Shown here: one piece after another, positions 37,906 through 46,200 of the stretch
Position numbering within the stretch: position 1 is the first letter of the stretch
How the letters are laid out: every line of letters starts with the position of its first letter
NCBI RefSeq assembly: GCF_028198165.1
Contig: NZ_CP116339.1
Location: 2,239,001 to 2,303,000, forward strand
Source of the DNA: Pseudoxanthomonas sp. JBR18
GTDB taxonomy: Bacteria > Pseudomonadota > Gammaproteobacteria > Xanthomonadales > Xanthomonadaceae
Direction: 5' to 3'
Length of the DNA: 64,000 bases
The notes under the pieces: generated by a model
Database searches by the model: none
What the model was told of the DNA's origin: nothing
The model's input: the letters and a program-made list of their open reading frames with translations, nothing else
Program-made: the position numbers and the translations under genes

Positions 37906-38847
37906 ATGAGCGAAGCCAGCCTGGATCCAGGCAAGGACAGCGACGTCTACAAGACCCTGCTCGAATCGACCAAGGCGATCCCGTGGCGGATCGACTGGAA
38001 CAGCATGACCTTCAGCTACGTCGGTCCGCAGATCGAAGCGTTGCTGGGTTGGGAGCAGGGCAGTTGGGTCGGCATCAACGACTGGGTCGAGCGCATGCAT
38101 CCGGATGACCGCGATTACGTGGTCAATTTCTGCGTATCCCAGTCCAAGGCCGGTGTCGATCACGAAGCCGACTATCGGGCCATGACCAAGGACGGCGACT
38201 ACGTCTGGATCCGCGACGTCGTGCACGTGGTGCGCAAGGACGGCGAGGTCGAGGCGCTGGTCGGTTTCATGTTCGACATCAGCGAGCGCAAGAAGACCGA
38301 AGACCACCTGATGCGCCTGCAGAAACAGCTCGAGGAGTTGTCCTATCAGGACGGGCTGACCGGCATCGCCAACCGACGCATGTTCGACATCGTGCTGGAA
38401 CGCGAGTGGGCCGCCGCGCAGCAACGCCAGACCCCGCTGTCGCTGCTCATGATGGATATCGATTACTTCAAGCAGTACAACGACCACTACGGTCATATCC
38501 GGGGCGATGAGGCGCTGCGCACCGTGGCCAGCACCCTGGCCCAGGCCGCCAACAACCCGCGGGACTTCGTCGCCCGGATCGGCGGGGAGGAATTCATCTG
38601 GCTGCTGCCGGACACCTCCGCCGCCAATGCGCGCCAGGTTGCGGAAAAATGCATGCAGCTGGTGCGCCAGCAGCAGATTCCGCACGCGCGCTCCAGCGTC
38701 TCGCCCCTGCTGAGCTTGAGCGTGGGAGTCGGTACCGTGACACCAGGCGCGGAGGCGCCCGCGCTGTCGTTTGTCGAAGCCGTCGATGCGCTGTTGTACC
38801 AGGCCAAGCGCAACGGCCGGATGCGAGCGGAGTCCGGCACGTTCTGA
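37906..38847 (+). CDS. PAS-GGDEF diguanylate cyclase
   Basis: A 313-residue soluble protein with a PAS domain (about 15-130; FSYVGPQIEALLGW, HPDDRDYV, and the PAC ending VGFMFDISERKK), a short coiled linker and a GGDEF domain. The active-site signature is GGEEF at 226-230, with DGLTGIANRRMF and DIDYFKQYNDHYGH intact, so it should make c-di-GMP. The inhibitory I-site (RxxD five residues before the signature) reads NPRD, lacking the first Arg, so product inhibition may be weak or absent. It stands alone; the EAL proteins at 43 and 15575 are potential counter-enzymes. Confidence 0.92.
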   Translation: MSEASLDPGKDSDVYKTLLESTKAIPWRIDWNSMTFSYVGPQIEALLGWEQGSWVGINDWVERMHPDDRDYVVNFCVSQSKAGVDHEADYRAMTKDGDYVWIRDVVHVVRKDGEVEALVGFMFDISERKKTEDHLMRLQKQLEELSYQDGLTGIANRRMFDIVLEREWAAAQQRQTPLSLLMMDIDYFKQYNDHYGHIRGDEALRTVASTLAQAANNPRDFVARIGGEEFIWLLPDTSAANARQVAEKCMQLVRQQQIPHARSSVSPLLSLSVGVGTVTPGAEAPALSFVEAVDALLYQAKRNGRMRAESGTF

Positions 38848-38910
38848 GCGCTTCGTTGGGTGAGTGCTGGCGGCACGGATCCGGCCGGCCTCCGCTGCAG
38901 CATCGGCACC

Positions 38911-40149
38911 TCACACCGATTGCGTCGCCGATGCCGACGCCGGCACTGCCGGGCGGCCATGGCGGAAGCGTCGGCTGAGGAAGGCGCCGGCCAGCGTGGC
39001 CAGCGGGATGCCCAGCAGCCAGGGCAGGCGCGGCGAGGTGCCATAGAGGAAGGTGCCGATGGCCGGGCCAAGCGAATCCTGCAGGTCGTTGCTGACCGAA
39101 GCGGCGGCCATGTAGCGCGCACGTTGCTGTGCCGGGGCCAGCGCGCTGATCGTGGCGGGCACCAGGGGGCCCAGCACCATCTGGTTGCACGACAGCAAGG
39201 TCATGCCGATGACCAGGCCGGCCACGCCGTGCACCAGCAACATCGCGGCGAAGGCCAGCACCAGCATCAGCGTGCTCAGCAGCACCAGCCGGGCCCCGCT
39301 GATCCTGGCGAACCCGCGTGCGGTCACCAGCTGCAGGACGGCCACCAGCGCCGCGCCGTAGGTGAACAACGCGCCGACCTCGCCCACGCTCAGCATCCCG
39401 GTGTCATGCGAGTACAGCGGCAGCACCGAGGGCACCCAGCCGGCACAGATCTCCAGGCACAGCAGGCCAAGCAGCAGCAAGGCCAGATGGCGGTCGCGGA
39501 AGGCCGGCAGCAGGCTGGACAGGGTTTCCTCTTCGTCGTCCTCGGCCTGGACCACGGCGGGCCGCGTCTCGGCCAGCCACGCCCAGGCGACCACCGCGCC
39601 CAGGAGCGAGGCGCTCGCCGCGGCGTAGAACACCATTCCTGGCGCGCGCGCGACCAGCAGCGTGCCCAGCGCCGGCCCGGCGATGTGTCCCACGCTGTCG
39701 AAGCTGCGCGCGATCGCGAAGGCCTGGTGGCTGCGCGAGGGCGGGACCACGTCGGCAATGACGGTGAACACCGTCGGGTGCAGCACGCTTTCGAAGATGC
39801 CGATGCCAAGCAGGGTCAGGGCGACCCATCCCACGCCGTGGCAGGCCGGCAGCAGGGCGAAGCCGAGTCCGACGCCGAGCATGGACACGATGAGGACCGG
39901 GCGTCGACCGCGGCGGTCGGCGATTCCACCGAGGAAGGGCGTGGCCAGCAGCTCACCGGCCGAGTAACACGCCAACAGTGTGCCCACGTAGCGGGCCGGG
40001 ACCTGGGCACTGTGTTCGGCCCAGAGCGCCAGGAACGGCAGGATCACCCCGCTGGTCAGGCCGATGCACAGGAACAGCACGGCGGCGCACCATACGGGCG
40101 CGGGAAGGGCGGTCAAGGAGCGGGCGAGCCCGCGAAGAGGCGTTTGCAT
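38911..40149 (-). CDS. Major facilitator superfamily exporter
   Basis: A 412-residue MFS transporter with 12 predicted membrane helices in two bundles and the motif A GGIADRRGRRPVL between helices 2 and 3. The layout resembles the drug:H+ antiporter-1 / YjjL-type multidrug exporters. Substrate unknown. A LacI-type operator lies 73-86 bp upstream of the start, suggesting control by a sugar-type repressor encoded elsewhere. It is convergent with the GGDEF gene. Confidence 0.9.
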   Translation of the reverse strand: MQTPLRGLARSLTALPAPVWCAAVLFLCIGLTSGVILPFLALWAEHSAQVPARYVGTLLACYSAGELLATPFLGGIADRRGRRPVLIVSMLGVGLGFALLPACHGVGWVALTLLGIGIFESVLHPTVFTVIADVVPPSRSHQAFAIARSFDSVGHIAGPALGTLLVARAPGMVFYAAASASLLGAVVAWAWLAETRPAVVQAEDDEEETLSSLLPAFRDRHLALLLLGLLCLEICAGWVPSVLPLYSHDTGMLSVGEVGALFTYGAALVAVLQLVTARGFARISGARLVLLSTLMLVLAFAAMLLVHGVAGLVIGMTLLSCNQMVLGPLVPATISALAPAQQRARYMAAASVSNDLQDSLGPAIGTFLYGTSPRLPWLLGIPLATLAGAFLSRRFRHGRPAVPASASATQSV

Positions 40150-40221
40150 AGGTCATCCAGGCGTAAGCGAGTCCGGCAGCGGCAAGGGCTGCAATCACGA
40201 CTCGATTGACGCGTTGGTTGA

Positions 40222-40235
40222 CGTAAACGCTTACG
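40222..40235. promoter_or_regulatory. LacI/GalR-type operator upstream of the MFS gene
   Basis: CGTAAACGCTTACG is a 14-bp near-perfect palindrome centred on the CG step typical of LacI/GalR-family sites (GTAAACG(C/T)TTAC). It is 73 bp upstream of the MFS start codon. No LacI-family gene is in the window, so the repressor would be encoded elsewhere. Confidence 0.6.
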
Positions 40236-40430
40236 GCCGGCGGGCCACTCCCGACGACGACGCGCAGCCTAGGACGCGCGTGCGGCTCGGTCAATCCCTC
40301 GCGCCCACGACCACGCCGGTCGCACCCGAGCGCGGGTCCGTGGCGATCGTGTGGCGGCTGGCAAGCCGGGGGAGGGACACCCGGGATGCGGGCGCAGCGT
40401 GTGCGTCGCGGGGCCTGGCACGCGTGCGCG

Positions 40431-40994
40431 TCAGTCGCCTCGCGCCGCCTCCTGGTTCAGGACCGCACCGGTGACCAGGGCGAAGATCCGGTCTGCGCGG
40501 GCGGCATGGGAGGGCTGCTCGCGCAGCCACGCCAGGGCGGCGATCAGATCGAAGAGCGCATCGCCATCCAGGTCTGGCCGCGCGCTGCCCTGCCGCTGGG
40601 CGCGCATCAGCAGGGCGGCACCGGACGCGCGCAGCCTGACGCAGGATCCATGCAGCGCGGACGCCTCATCCTCGATGGCGTGCATCATCGGCGCGATCAC
40701 GCCGCGCTGGCTGTGGGTGAACGCGATGATCTGCTGGAGCCAGGCGACCAGCGCCGCGTCGGCGCTCTCGGCCTGCAGCAGGGCATCGGCCTGGGCGGCG
40801 AGTGCTTCGAACCCGTCGCGCAGCAGCGCTTCCAGCAAGGCCTCGCGCGTGGGGAAATGGCGGTACAGCGTCCCCAGGCCAACCCCGGCCTTGCGCGCGA
40901 TGTCACGCAGCGACGCCTCCGCGCCGCTCTCCTGGAACACCTCCCGCGCGACCGACAGCAGGCGTTGATAGTTTTTCTGGGCGTCAGCTCTCAT
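40431..40994 (-). CDS. TetR/AcrR family transcriptional regulator
   Basis: A 187-residue repressor with an N-terminal helix-turn-helix (ASLRDIARKAGVGLGTLYRHFP, about 27-50) and a helical ligand domain. It diverges from a zinc-independent quinone oxidoreductase gene, with GGAGCA-containing palindromes between, so it probably represses that gene and itself. The ATG at 40994 gives the usual MRADAQKNYQRLL start. Confidence 0.92.
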   Translation of the reverse strand: MRADAQKNYQRLLSVAREVFQESGAEASLRDIARKAGVGLGTLYRHFPTREALLEALLRDGFEALAAQADALLQAESADAALVAWLQQIIAFTHSQRGVIAPMMHAIEDEASALHGSCVRLRASGAALLMRAQRQGSARPDLDGDALFDLIAALAWLREQPSHAARADRIFALVTGAVLNQEAARGD

Positions 40995-41006
40995 GGCATT
41001 CTTTAC

Positions 41007-41045
41007 ATTCGGAGCAGTGCTCCATATATTCGGAGCACCGTTCCG
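41007..41045. promoter_or_regulatory. Tandem operator for the TetR regulator
   Basis: ATTCGGAGCA occurs twice, at 41007 and 41028, 21 bp apart. The first copy forms a perfect palindrome GGAGCA-G-TGCTCC (41011-41023). The second forms an imperfect one, CGGAGCACCGTTCCG (41031-41045). They fill the gap between the divergent TetR and oxidoreductase genes, as expected for repressor sites covering both promoters. Confidence 0.65.
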
Positions 41046-41078
41046 TTAAAGATCGCACATCCGCGCATGGGAGTGCAC

Positions 41079-42092
41079 ATGAAATTGATGAAAGCCGTTC
41101 GCCAATCGCAGTTCGGAGGTCCGCAGGTCCTGCGGTACGAAGACGCGCCTGTCCCCCGCCTGCAGCCGGGCGAGGTGTTGATCCGGGTCAAGGCCGTGGG
41201 CCTGAATCCACCGGACTGGTATCTGCGTGAGGGTTACAAGACGCTGCCGCCCGAGTGGCGCCCAGCTGTGCAGTTCCCACTGATCCTTGGGACCGATGTC
41301 TCCGGCGTGGCGGCGGCCGTGGCCGACGATGTCGATGCCTTCGCCGTGGGCGAGGCGGTCTACGCGATGGTGCGCTTCCCCAGCGGGTTGGCCGGTGGCA
41401 GCCAGGCGTACGCACAGTTCGTCACCGCGCCGGTATCGGAGGTGGCGCGCAAGCCGGCCGGCATCGACCATCTCCACGCCGCCGGCGCACCGATGTCGCT
41501 GCTGACCGCGTGGCAGTTCCTGATCGAACAGGGACACATGGTGCCCAATCCCCTGCAGGACCGCGCCCACGTGCCAGTCCCGCTGGAAGGCAGGACCGTG
41601 CTGGTCAACGGCGCCGCCGGCGGCGTGGGGCACTTCGCGGTGCAATTGGCCAAGTGGAAGGGCGCGCGGGTGATCGCGGTGGCCTCGGGTCGGCATGAGG
41701 CGTTCCTCAAGGACATCGGCGCCGATGTGGTTATCGACTACAAACGGTGCAGGCCCGAGACGCAGGTGCGTGACGTGGACCTGGTGCTGGATGCCGTGGG
41801 CGGGCCGACCACCGGACGCTTCCTGCAGACACTCAAGCCGGGTGGCGCCCTGTTCCCGGTGTTTCCGCTGGGCTATGAGGACGATGGCGAGGCCGCGCAT
41901 CTGAGCGTGACCGTCTCGACCACGCAGGTCCAATCCAGCGGCAGACAGTTGGCCGAGATGGCGCCCCTGCTCGACGCCGGCACGGTGCGCGTGGCCATCG
42001 ATGGTGTGTTCGACCTGTCCGAGGCCGCGCAGGCGCACGCGCGTGCCGCCGAAGGCCACGTGCAGGGCAAGCTCGTCATGACGGTGGCGTGA
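41079..42092 (+). CDS. Zinc-independent quinone oxidoreductase-like MDR protein
   Basis: A 337-residue medium-chain dehydrogenase/reductase: GroES-like N-terminal half (VGLNPPDWYLREG, LGTDVSGVA) and Rossmann half with the cofactor loop NGAAGGVGHFAVQLAKW. The zinc ligands of alcohol dehydrogenase are absent, so an NADPH-dependent quinone or enone reductase is likely. GGGAG 5 bp before the ATG at 41079 decides this start over an in-frame ATG at 41067. A SnoaL-like gene follows after 3 bp. It is divergent from a TetR repressor. Confidence 0.9.
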   Translation: MKLMKAVRQSQFGGPQVLRYEDAPVPRLQPGEVLIRVKAVGLNPPDWYLREGYKTLPPEWRPAVQFPLILGTDVSGVAAAVADDVDAFAVGEAVYAMVRFPSGLAGGSQAYAQFVTAPVSEVARKPAGIDHLHAAGAPMSLLTAWQFLIEQGHMVPNPLQDRAHVPVPLEGRTVLVNGAAGGVGHFAVQLAKWKGARVIAVASGRHEAFLKDIGADVVIDYKRCRPETQVRDVDLVLDAVGGPTTGRFLQTLKPGGALFPVFPLGYEDDGEAAHLSVTVSTTQVQSSGRQLAEMAPLLDAGTVRVAIDGVFDLSEAAQAHARAAEGHVQGKLVMTVA

Positions 42093-42095
42093 GCC

Positions 42096-42467
42096 ATGGT
42101 CGCGCACGATGCGGGCACGGGCCGCCTCAAGGCGGCCATCGAGGACCTGCTCAACCACCGCCGGCTCAGCGTCGAGGATGCGATGTCCCGGCATTTCGAT
42201 CCGGCGTTTCGGCAGCGGACCAACGGCGTGTGGGAAACCTATGCCCAGGCAGGCCAGCGCATCACTGGCCTGCGCGCCGTCCTGGACCATGCCACGCTCG
42301 CCGTCCTGGACGAGCACGTGTCTTTGGACCGTTATGCCCAGCGCCATCGCATCGTGCTGGCCATGCGTGATGGCAGCCGCCTGGACATTGAAGTGTTCGT
42401 CTTCGCCCGGCTCGCCGCGGACGGGCGGTTCCTGCAGATCGACGAGATGACCTGCGAATCTGCGTAG
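42096..42467 (+). CDS. SnoaL/NTF2-like protein
   Basis: A 123-residue NTF2-fold protein (helix GRLKAAIEDLLNHRRLSV, then MSRHFDPAFRQRTNG, and IEVFVFARLAADGRFLQIDE). It starts 3 bp after the oxidoreductase stop, so the two are co-translated under the TetR-controlled promoter. It could bind the oxidoreductase substrate or product; the specificity is not readable from sequence. Confidence 0.75.
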   Translation: MVAHDAGTGRLKAAIEDLLNHRRLSVEDAMSRHFDPAFRQRTNGVWETYAQAGQRITGLRAVLDHATLAVLDEHVSLDRYAQRHRIVLAMRDGSRLDIEVFVFARLAADGRFLQIDEMTCESA

Positions 42468-43056
42468 GCGGACAGACGCAAGCGTGAGGCTGGCTTGCGC
42501 TTGCTCCAGTATCCGCGCTCGCATTGGCCAACGGGGGCCATCGTCGCGTGGGATGAAGTCTTTCCTGGATTCCACAGTCCATCGGCCGGTGCCGACCCAC
42601 CCAGGGGACACGCCTTCGACACGAGGGAATGGCTAGTCGCCCACCTGCCGCCAGAGGCTTGTCGACGGCGGTGCCCACCGGCCGAGCACGGAACCATGAA
42701 TGGAGGTGGCGCAGGCCCCCGATCCGGGGCCTCGCCTGGAGGGTCCTGCTGATCTTCGTGCCGTTGCCGAAGGACGGCGCAAATGGACGATGCGCCCGCC
42801 CACCCACCGTGAGGCGGCGATTCTTCGCATGCACGCGCAGTGCAGGTGGTGTCGTCCGCTGGTCCCTCGAATGAAGCCACGGGCACGAGCGTCGGGGCGG
42901 CAGCGAGCGGCTAGACGCGGTCAGCGGACAAGGCGCAACGCCTCAGATCTGCCAAACCCAAGCAAGGCAGGACATCTAGTGACACAAGGGAGCAGGGACG
43001 ACCCGCAAATTCCGTCACTTTGCGCCGATCGGCATTGGCGCTCGAAGGCGTCCAGC
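42468..43056. other. Intergenic region of about 590 bp, no gene supported
   Basis: Contains a weak stem (GCAAGC at 42478 with GCTTGC at 42493) just after the SnoaL gene, lacking a U-tract. The remainder has only short open frames without recognisable content. The right-hand end leads into the autotransporter control region. Confidence 0.35.
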
Positions 43057-43093
43057 TGACACCCGGTGTCAAGAATCTGTCTTACCGGTGTCA
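43057..43093 (+). promoter_or_regulatory. Repeated CCGGTGTCA elements upstream of a sigma-54 promoter
   Basis: TGACACC-C-GGTGTCA (43057-43071) is a perfect palindrome. Its right half with flank, CCGGTGTCA, recurs at 43085-43093, 22 bp away. Together they are candidate activator-binding sites for the sigma-54 promoter that begins 8 bp further on. Enhancer-binding proteins usually sit farther upstream, so a promoter-proximal activator or a repressor is also possible. Confidence 0.5.
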
Positions 43094-43100
43094 CGTGAAG

Positions 43101-43116
43101 TGGCACGCAACTTGCT
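43101..43116 (+). promoter_or_regulatory. Sigma-54 (RpoN) promoter of the autotransporter gene
   Basis: TGGCAC-GCAAC-TTGCT matches the sigma-54 consensus TGGCAC-N5-TTGC(A/T) at every conserved position, with GG and GC exactly 12 bp apart. Transcription would start near 43127, giving a leader of about 90 nt before the autotransporter ATG. It would need an AAA+ enhancer-binding protein such as a FleQ- or NtrC-type activator; none is in the window. Confidence 0.8.
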
Positions 43117-43215
43117 CTGGCCATTCCGACCCTGCCATCGAGCAGGGCGCTCTGGGGATTGGACAGCCGATGTCCCGCGACGGCGGCGGTCCACACTATT
43201 CATGTCAGGAACTTT

Positions 43216-46200
43216 ATGAACCGCATCTTTAAGATCGTCTGGAACGCTGCGTTGAATCAATTTGTCGTTGCATCCGAACTGGTGGGCTCGCGCAAGGCCT
43301 CCGGCCGGTCTGGGGGGACCCGTTTGATGACGCCGCTACGCCGCGGCGCGCTGGTGGCCGCACTGGCATCGGTGGTGCCGTTGGTCCAGGCGCATACGGT
43401 GTCGGTGGGCTACATCGCGCCGCTGGGAAGCAACAACACCATTACCTTCTGGTATGGCACGTACCACACCACCTCCGACAGTGGCGGACAAATCACGTTC
43501 GAAGGGCAGTTCCAGCTTACGGGTACCAACGGGTTTTCCCAGACGGTCGACTTCAGCCAGATCGCAGGATCCGGTCAGGCCGATCCGAATCGACCTGTCG
43601 GGCTCGAGGATGGCGCCAACAACTTTTACGCCGTTTCCCAGAGTGGTAGCGAGCTGACCGGCGTCGCGCCGTCTGCGGGCAGGTCGATGACCTGGCAGGG
43701 CGTGACCTTCAGCGGGCTCACTGCCGGTACCTACACCTATACCTATCTGCCGATCGCCAACCCGTCCGCCGTCTGGCATCCCTGGGACGCAGTGCTGAGC
43801 AACACGCTGGTGGTCACCGCCGCGGATCTCAACGGCTTCCCGATGCTTCCCGGCCATGTGTATACCCAGATCGATCCCGAGCTCAACCAGACTGACTCGA
43901 TCGTGTTCAACGGCGGAACCTATGCGCCTACCGAGGACACCACCCACGATCAGCTGGTCACGATCCGCTCGGGTAATGGCACGGTCGATACCACCGGGGG
44001 CGATGTGACCTTTACCGGTGGAGTGGACGGGACCGGTGCACTGACCAAGGCTGGCGACGGGACACTCATCCTGGACGGCAACAGCACCTACACCGGTGGT
44101 ACGACGGTCCAGGCCGGCACGCTGCAGGGTGACACCGACAGCCTGCAGGGCGACATTGCCAATAACGGCACGGTGGCCTTCGACCAGGGCAGCACCGGCA
44201 CTTACGCCGGTGACATGACCGGAACCGGCGGCCTGGTGAAGGGCGGCAGCGGCACGCTGTTGCTGACTGGCGACAACACCTACAGCGGCGGCACGATGGT
44301 CCAGAGCGGCACGCTGCAGGGCGACACCGGCAGCCTGCAGGGCGACATCGCCAACAACGGCACGGTGGCCTTCAACCAGGGCAGCACCGGCACCTACGCC
44401 GGTGACTTGAGCGGAACCGGCAGCCTGGTGAAGGGCGGCAGCGGCACGCTGGTGCTGACCGGCGACAACACCTACAGCGGCGGCACGACCGTCCAGAGCG
44501 GCACGCTGCAGGGCGACACCGGCAGCCTGCAGGGCGACATCGCCAACAACGGGACGGTGGCCTTCAACCAGGGCGGCACCGGGACCTATGCCGGTGACAT
44601 GACCGGAACCGGCGGCTTGGTGAAGGGCGGTAACGGCACGCTGGTGCTGACCGGCGACAACACCTACACCGGTGGCACGACGGTCCAGTCCGGCACGCTC
44701 CAGGTCAGCGCCGACGGCAACCTGGGCGATCTGTCCTCGGGCCTGGTCCTGAATGGCGGCGTCCTGCAGACCAGCGGCACGTTCCAGACCGGACGGGCGA
44801 TGACCTTGAATGGCGGCGGCTTCGCCGTCGATGCGGGCAAGACGTTCACGAGCACCGGCACGCTTGCAGGCAGCGGTGGGCTGGTCAAGAACGGTGCCGG
44901 TACGATGGTGGTGGGCGGAAATGCTTCGCACCAGGGCGGTACCACGGTCAACGCCGGGACCCTGATTCTTTCCGGCGAAAACACCTACACCGGTGGCAAT
45001 ACCCTCAATGGCGGGTCGCTGCGGATCGATCGTGACGCCAACCTGGGCGATGCATCCAACGCGATCATCTTCAACGGCGGCGATCTCACCGTGACCTCGT
45101 CGATCACCAGCAGCCGTGACATGGTCATTGGTGCGGGCAATGCCTCGATCACCACGCTCGATGGGGTCACCCTGAACGCTCAGGGCGACATGAGCGGAAC
45201 CGGTGGCCTGTTCAAGCGCGGCAACGGCACGCTGGTGGTCAGCGGGAACAACACTTTCACTGGTGGCACGCTGATTGATGGTGGCGTGATCAAGATCGAC
45301 AGTGGTTCCTCGCTTGGGACCGGGACCATCGTGCTCAGTGGTGGCACGCTGCAGACCGTGCAGTCGTTGGGGACGGGTCAGACCGTGCTGATCAGCGGCG
45401 ACTCCGGAGTGAACGTCGATGCTGGAACCTCGACCGAGCTCAGCGGGCAGATCCTGACCGACGGCGACGCCGGCTGCTTCGTCAAGAGTGGCCAAGGCAC
45501 CCTCAACATGACCGGACGAGCCACGCTTGCGCATGGCACATGCGTCCAGGAAGGCCTGTTGCGCGCCAACGGCATGTTGACCAGCCAGGTGCAGGTCGAC
45601 GCAATCGGAACCTTGCGTGGTGTTGGCGTGATCGATGGCGACGTCCATGTCGACGGCATCTTGGCGCCGGGCAACTCCCCAGGCACGCTGACGGTGAATG
45701 GTGCAGTGACCATGACCGACGCCAGCACCTTGCAGATCGACATCGATGGCTACGGGACGGAGGCTGGTGCAGGGAATTACTCGCGTCTGCTGGTGGGAGG
45801 GGTCTACACCGCGGCTGGCACGCTGGCGCCCACGCTGCGTGGCATCACGGGCAACGCGTCCAACACCTTTACTCCGGAACTGGGCGATGTCTACACCATC
45901 GTGCAGGCCCAGGGGGGCGTGCAGGGGAGCTTTGACACCCTGCTGCAACCGACGGCGGGCCTGGCCGACAACACTCGCTTCCAGGTGTTCTATGCAAACG
46001 GCAATACGGTGGAGCTGTACGTCACGCCAGCGTCCTATGTGACGTTGCTCGACGGCGTCGGCAACGGCAACGCCGTGCGCGCAGGTGAAGCGGTGGATCG
46101 CATGATGGCCGCGCAGGATGGGCACGCAGGCAATGCCAACCAGCCCGCGCTGCTGCAGGCCCTAGCCGGGCTGCGTGCGGCGGCATTGCCAGCGGTGATG

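Noticed and set aside
44095..44670. Regularly spaced repeats considered as a CRISPR array
   Set aside because: The repeats are 192 bp, contiguous and in coding frame inside an autotransporter passenger, with no short repeat/spacer alternation and no cas genes.
43336..46125. A 929-codon open frame antisense to the autotransporter
   Set aside because: The translation is low-complexity and His/Val/Gly-rich, mirrors the repeats of the sense gene and has no domain. Long antisense frames are expected in high-GC genes, and the sense protein has clear family features.
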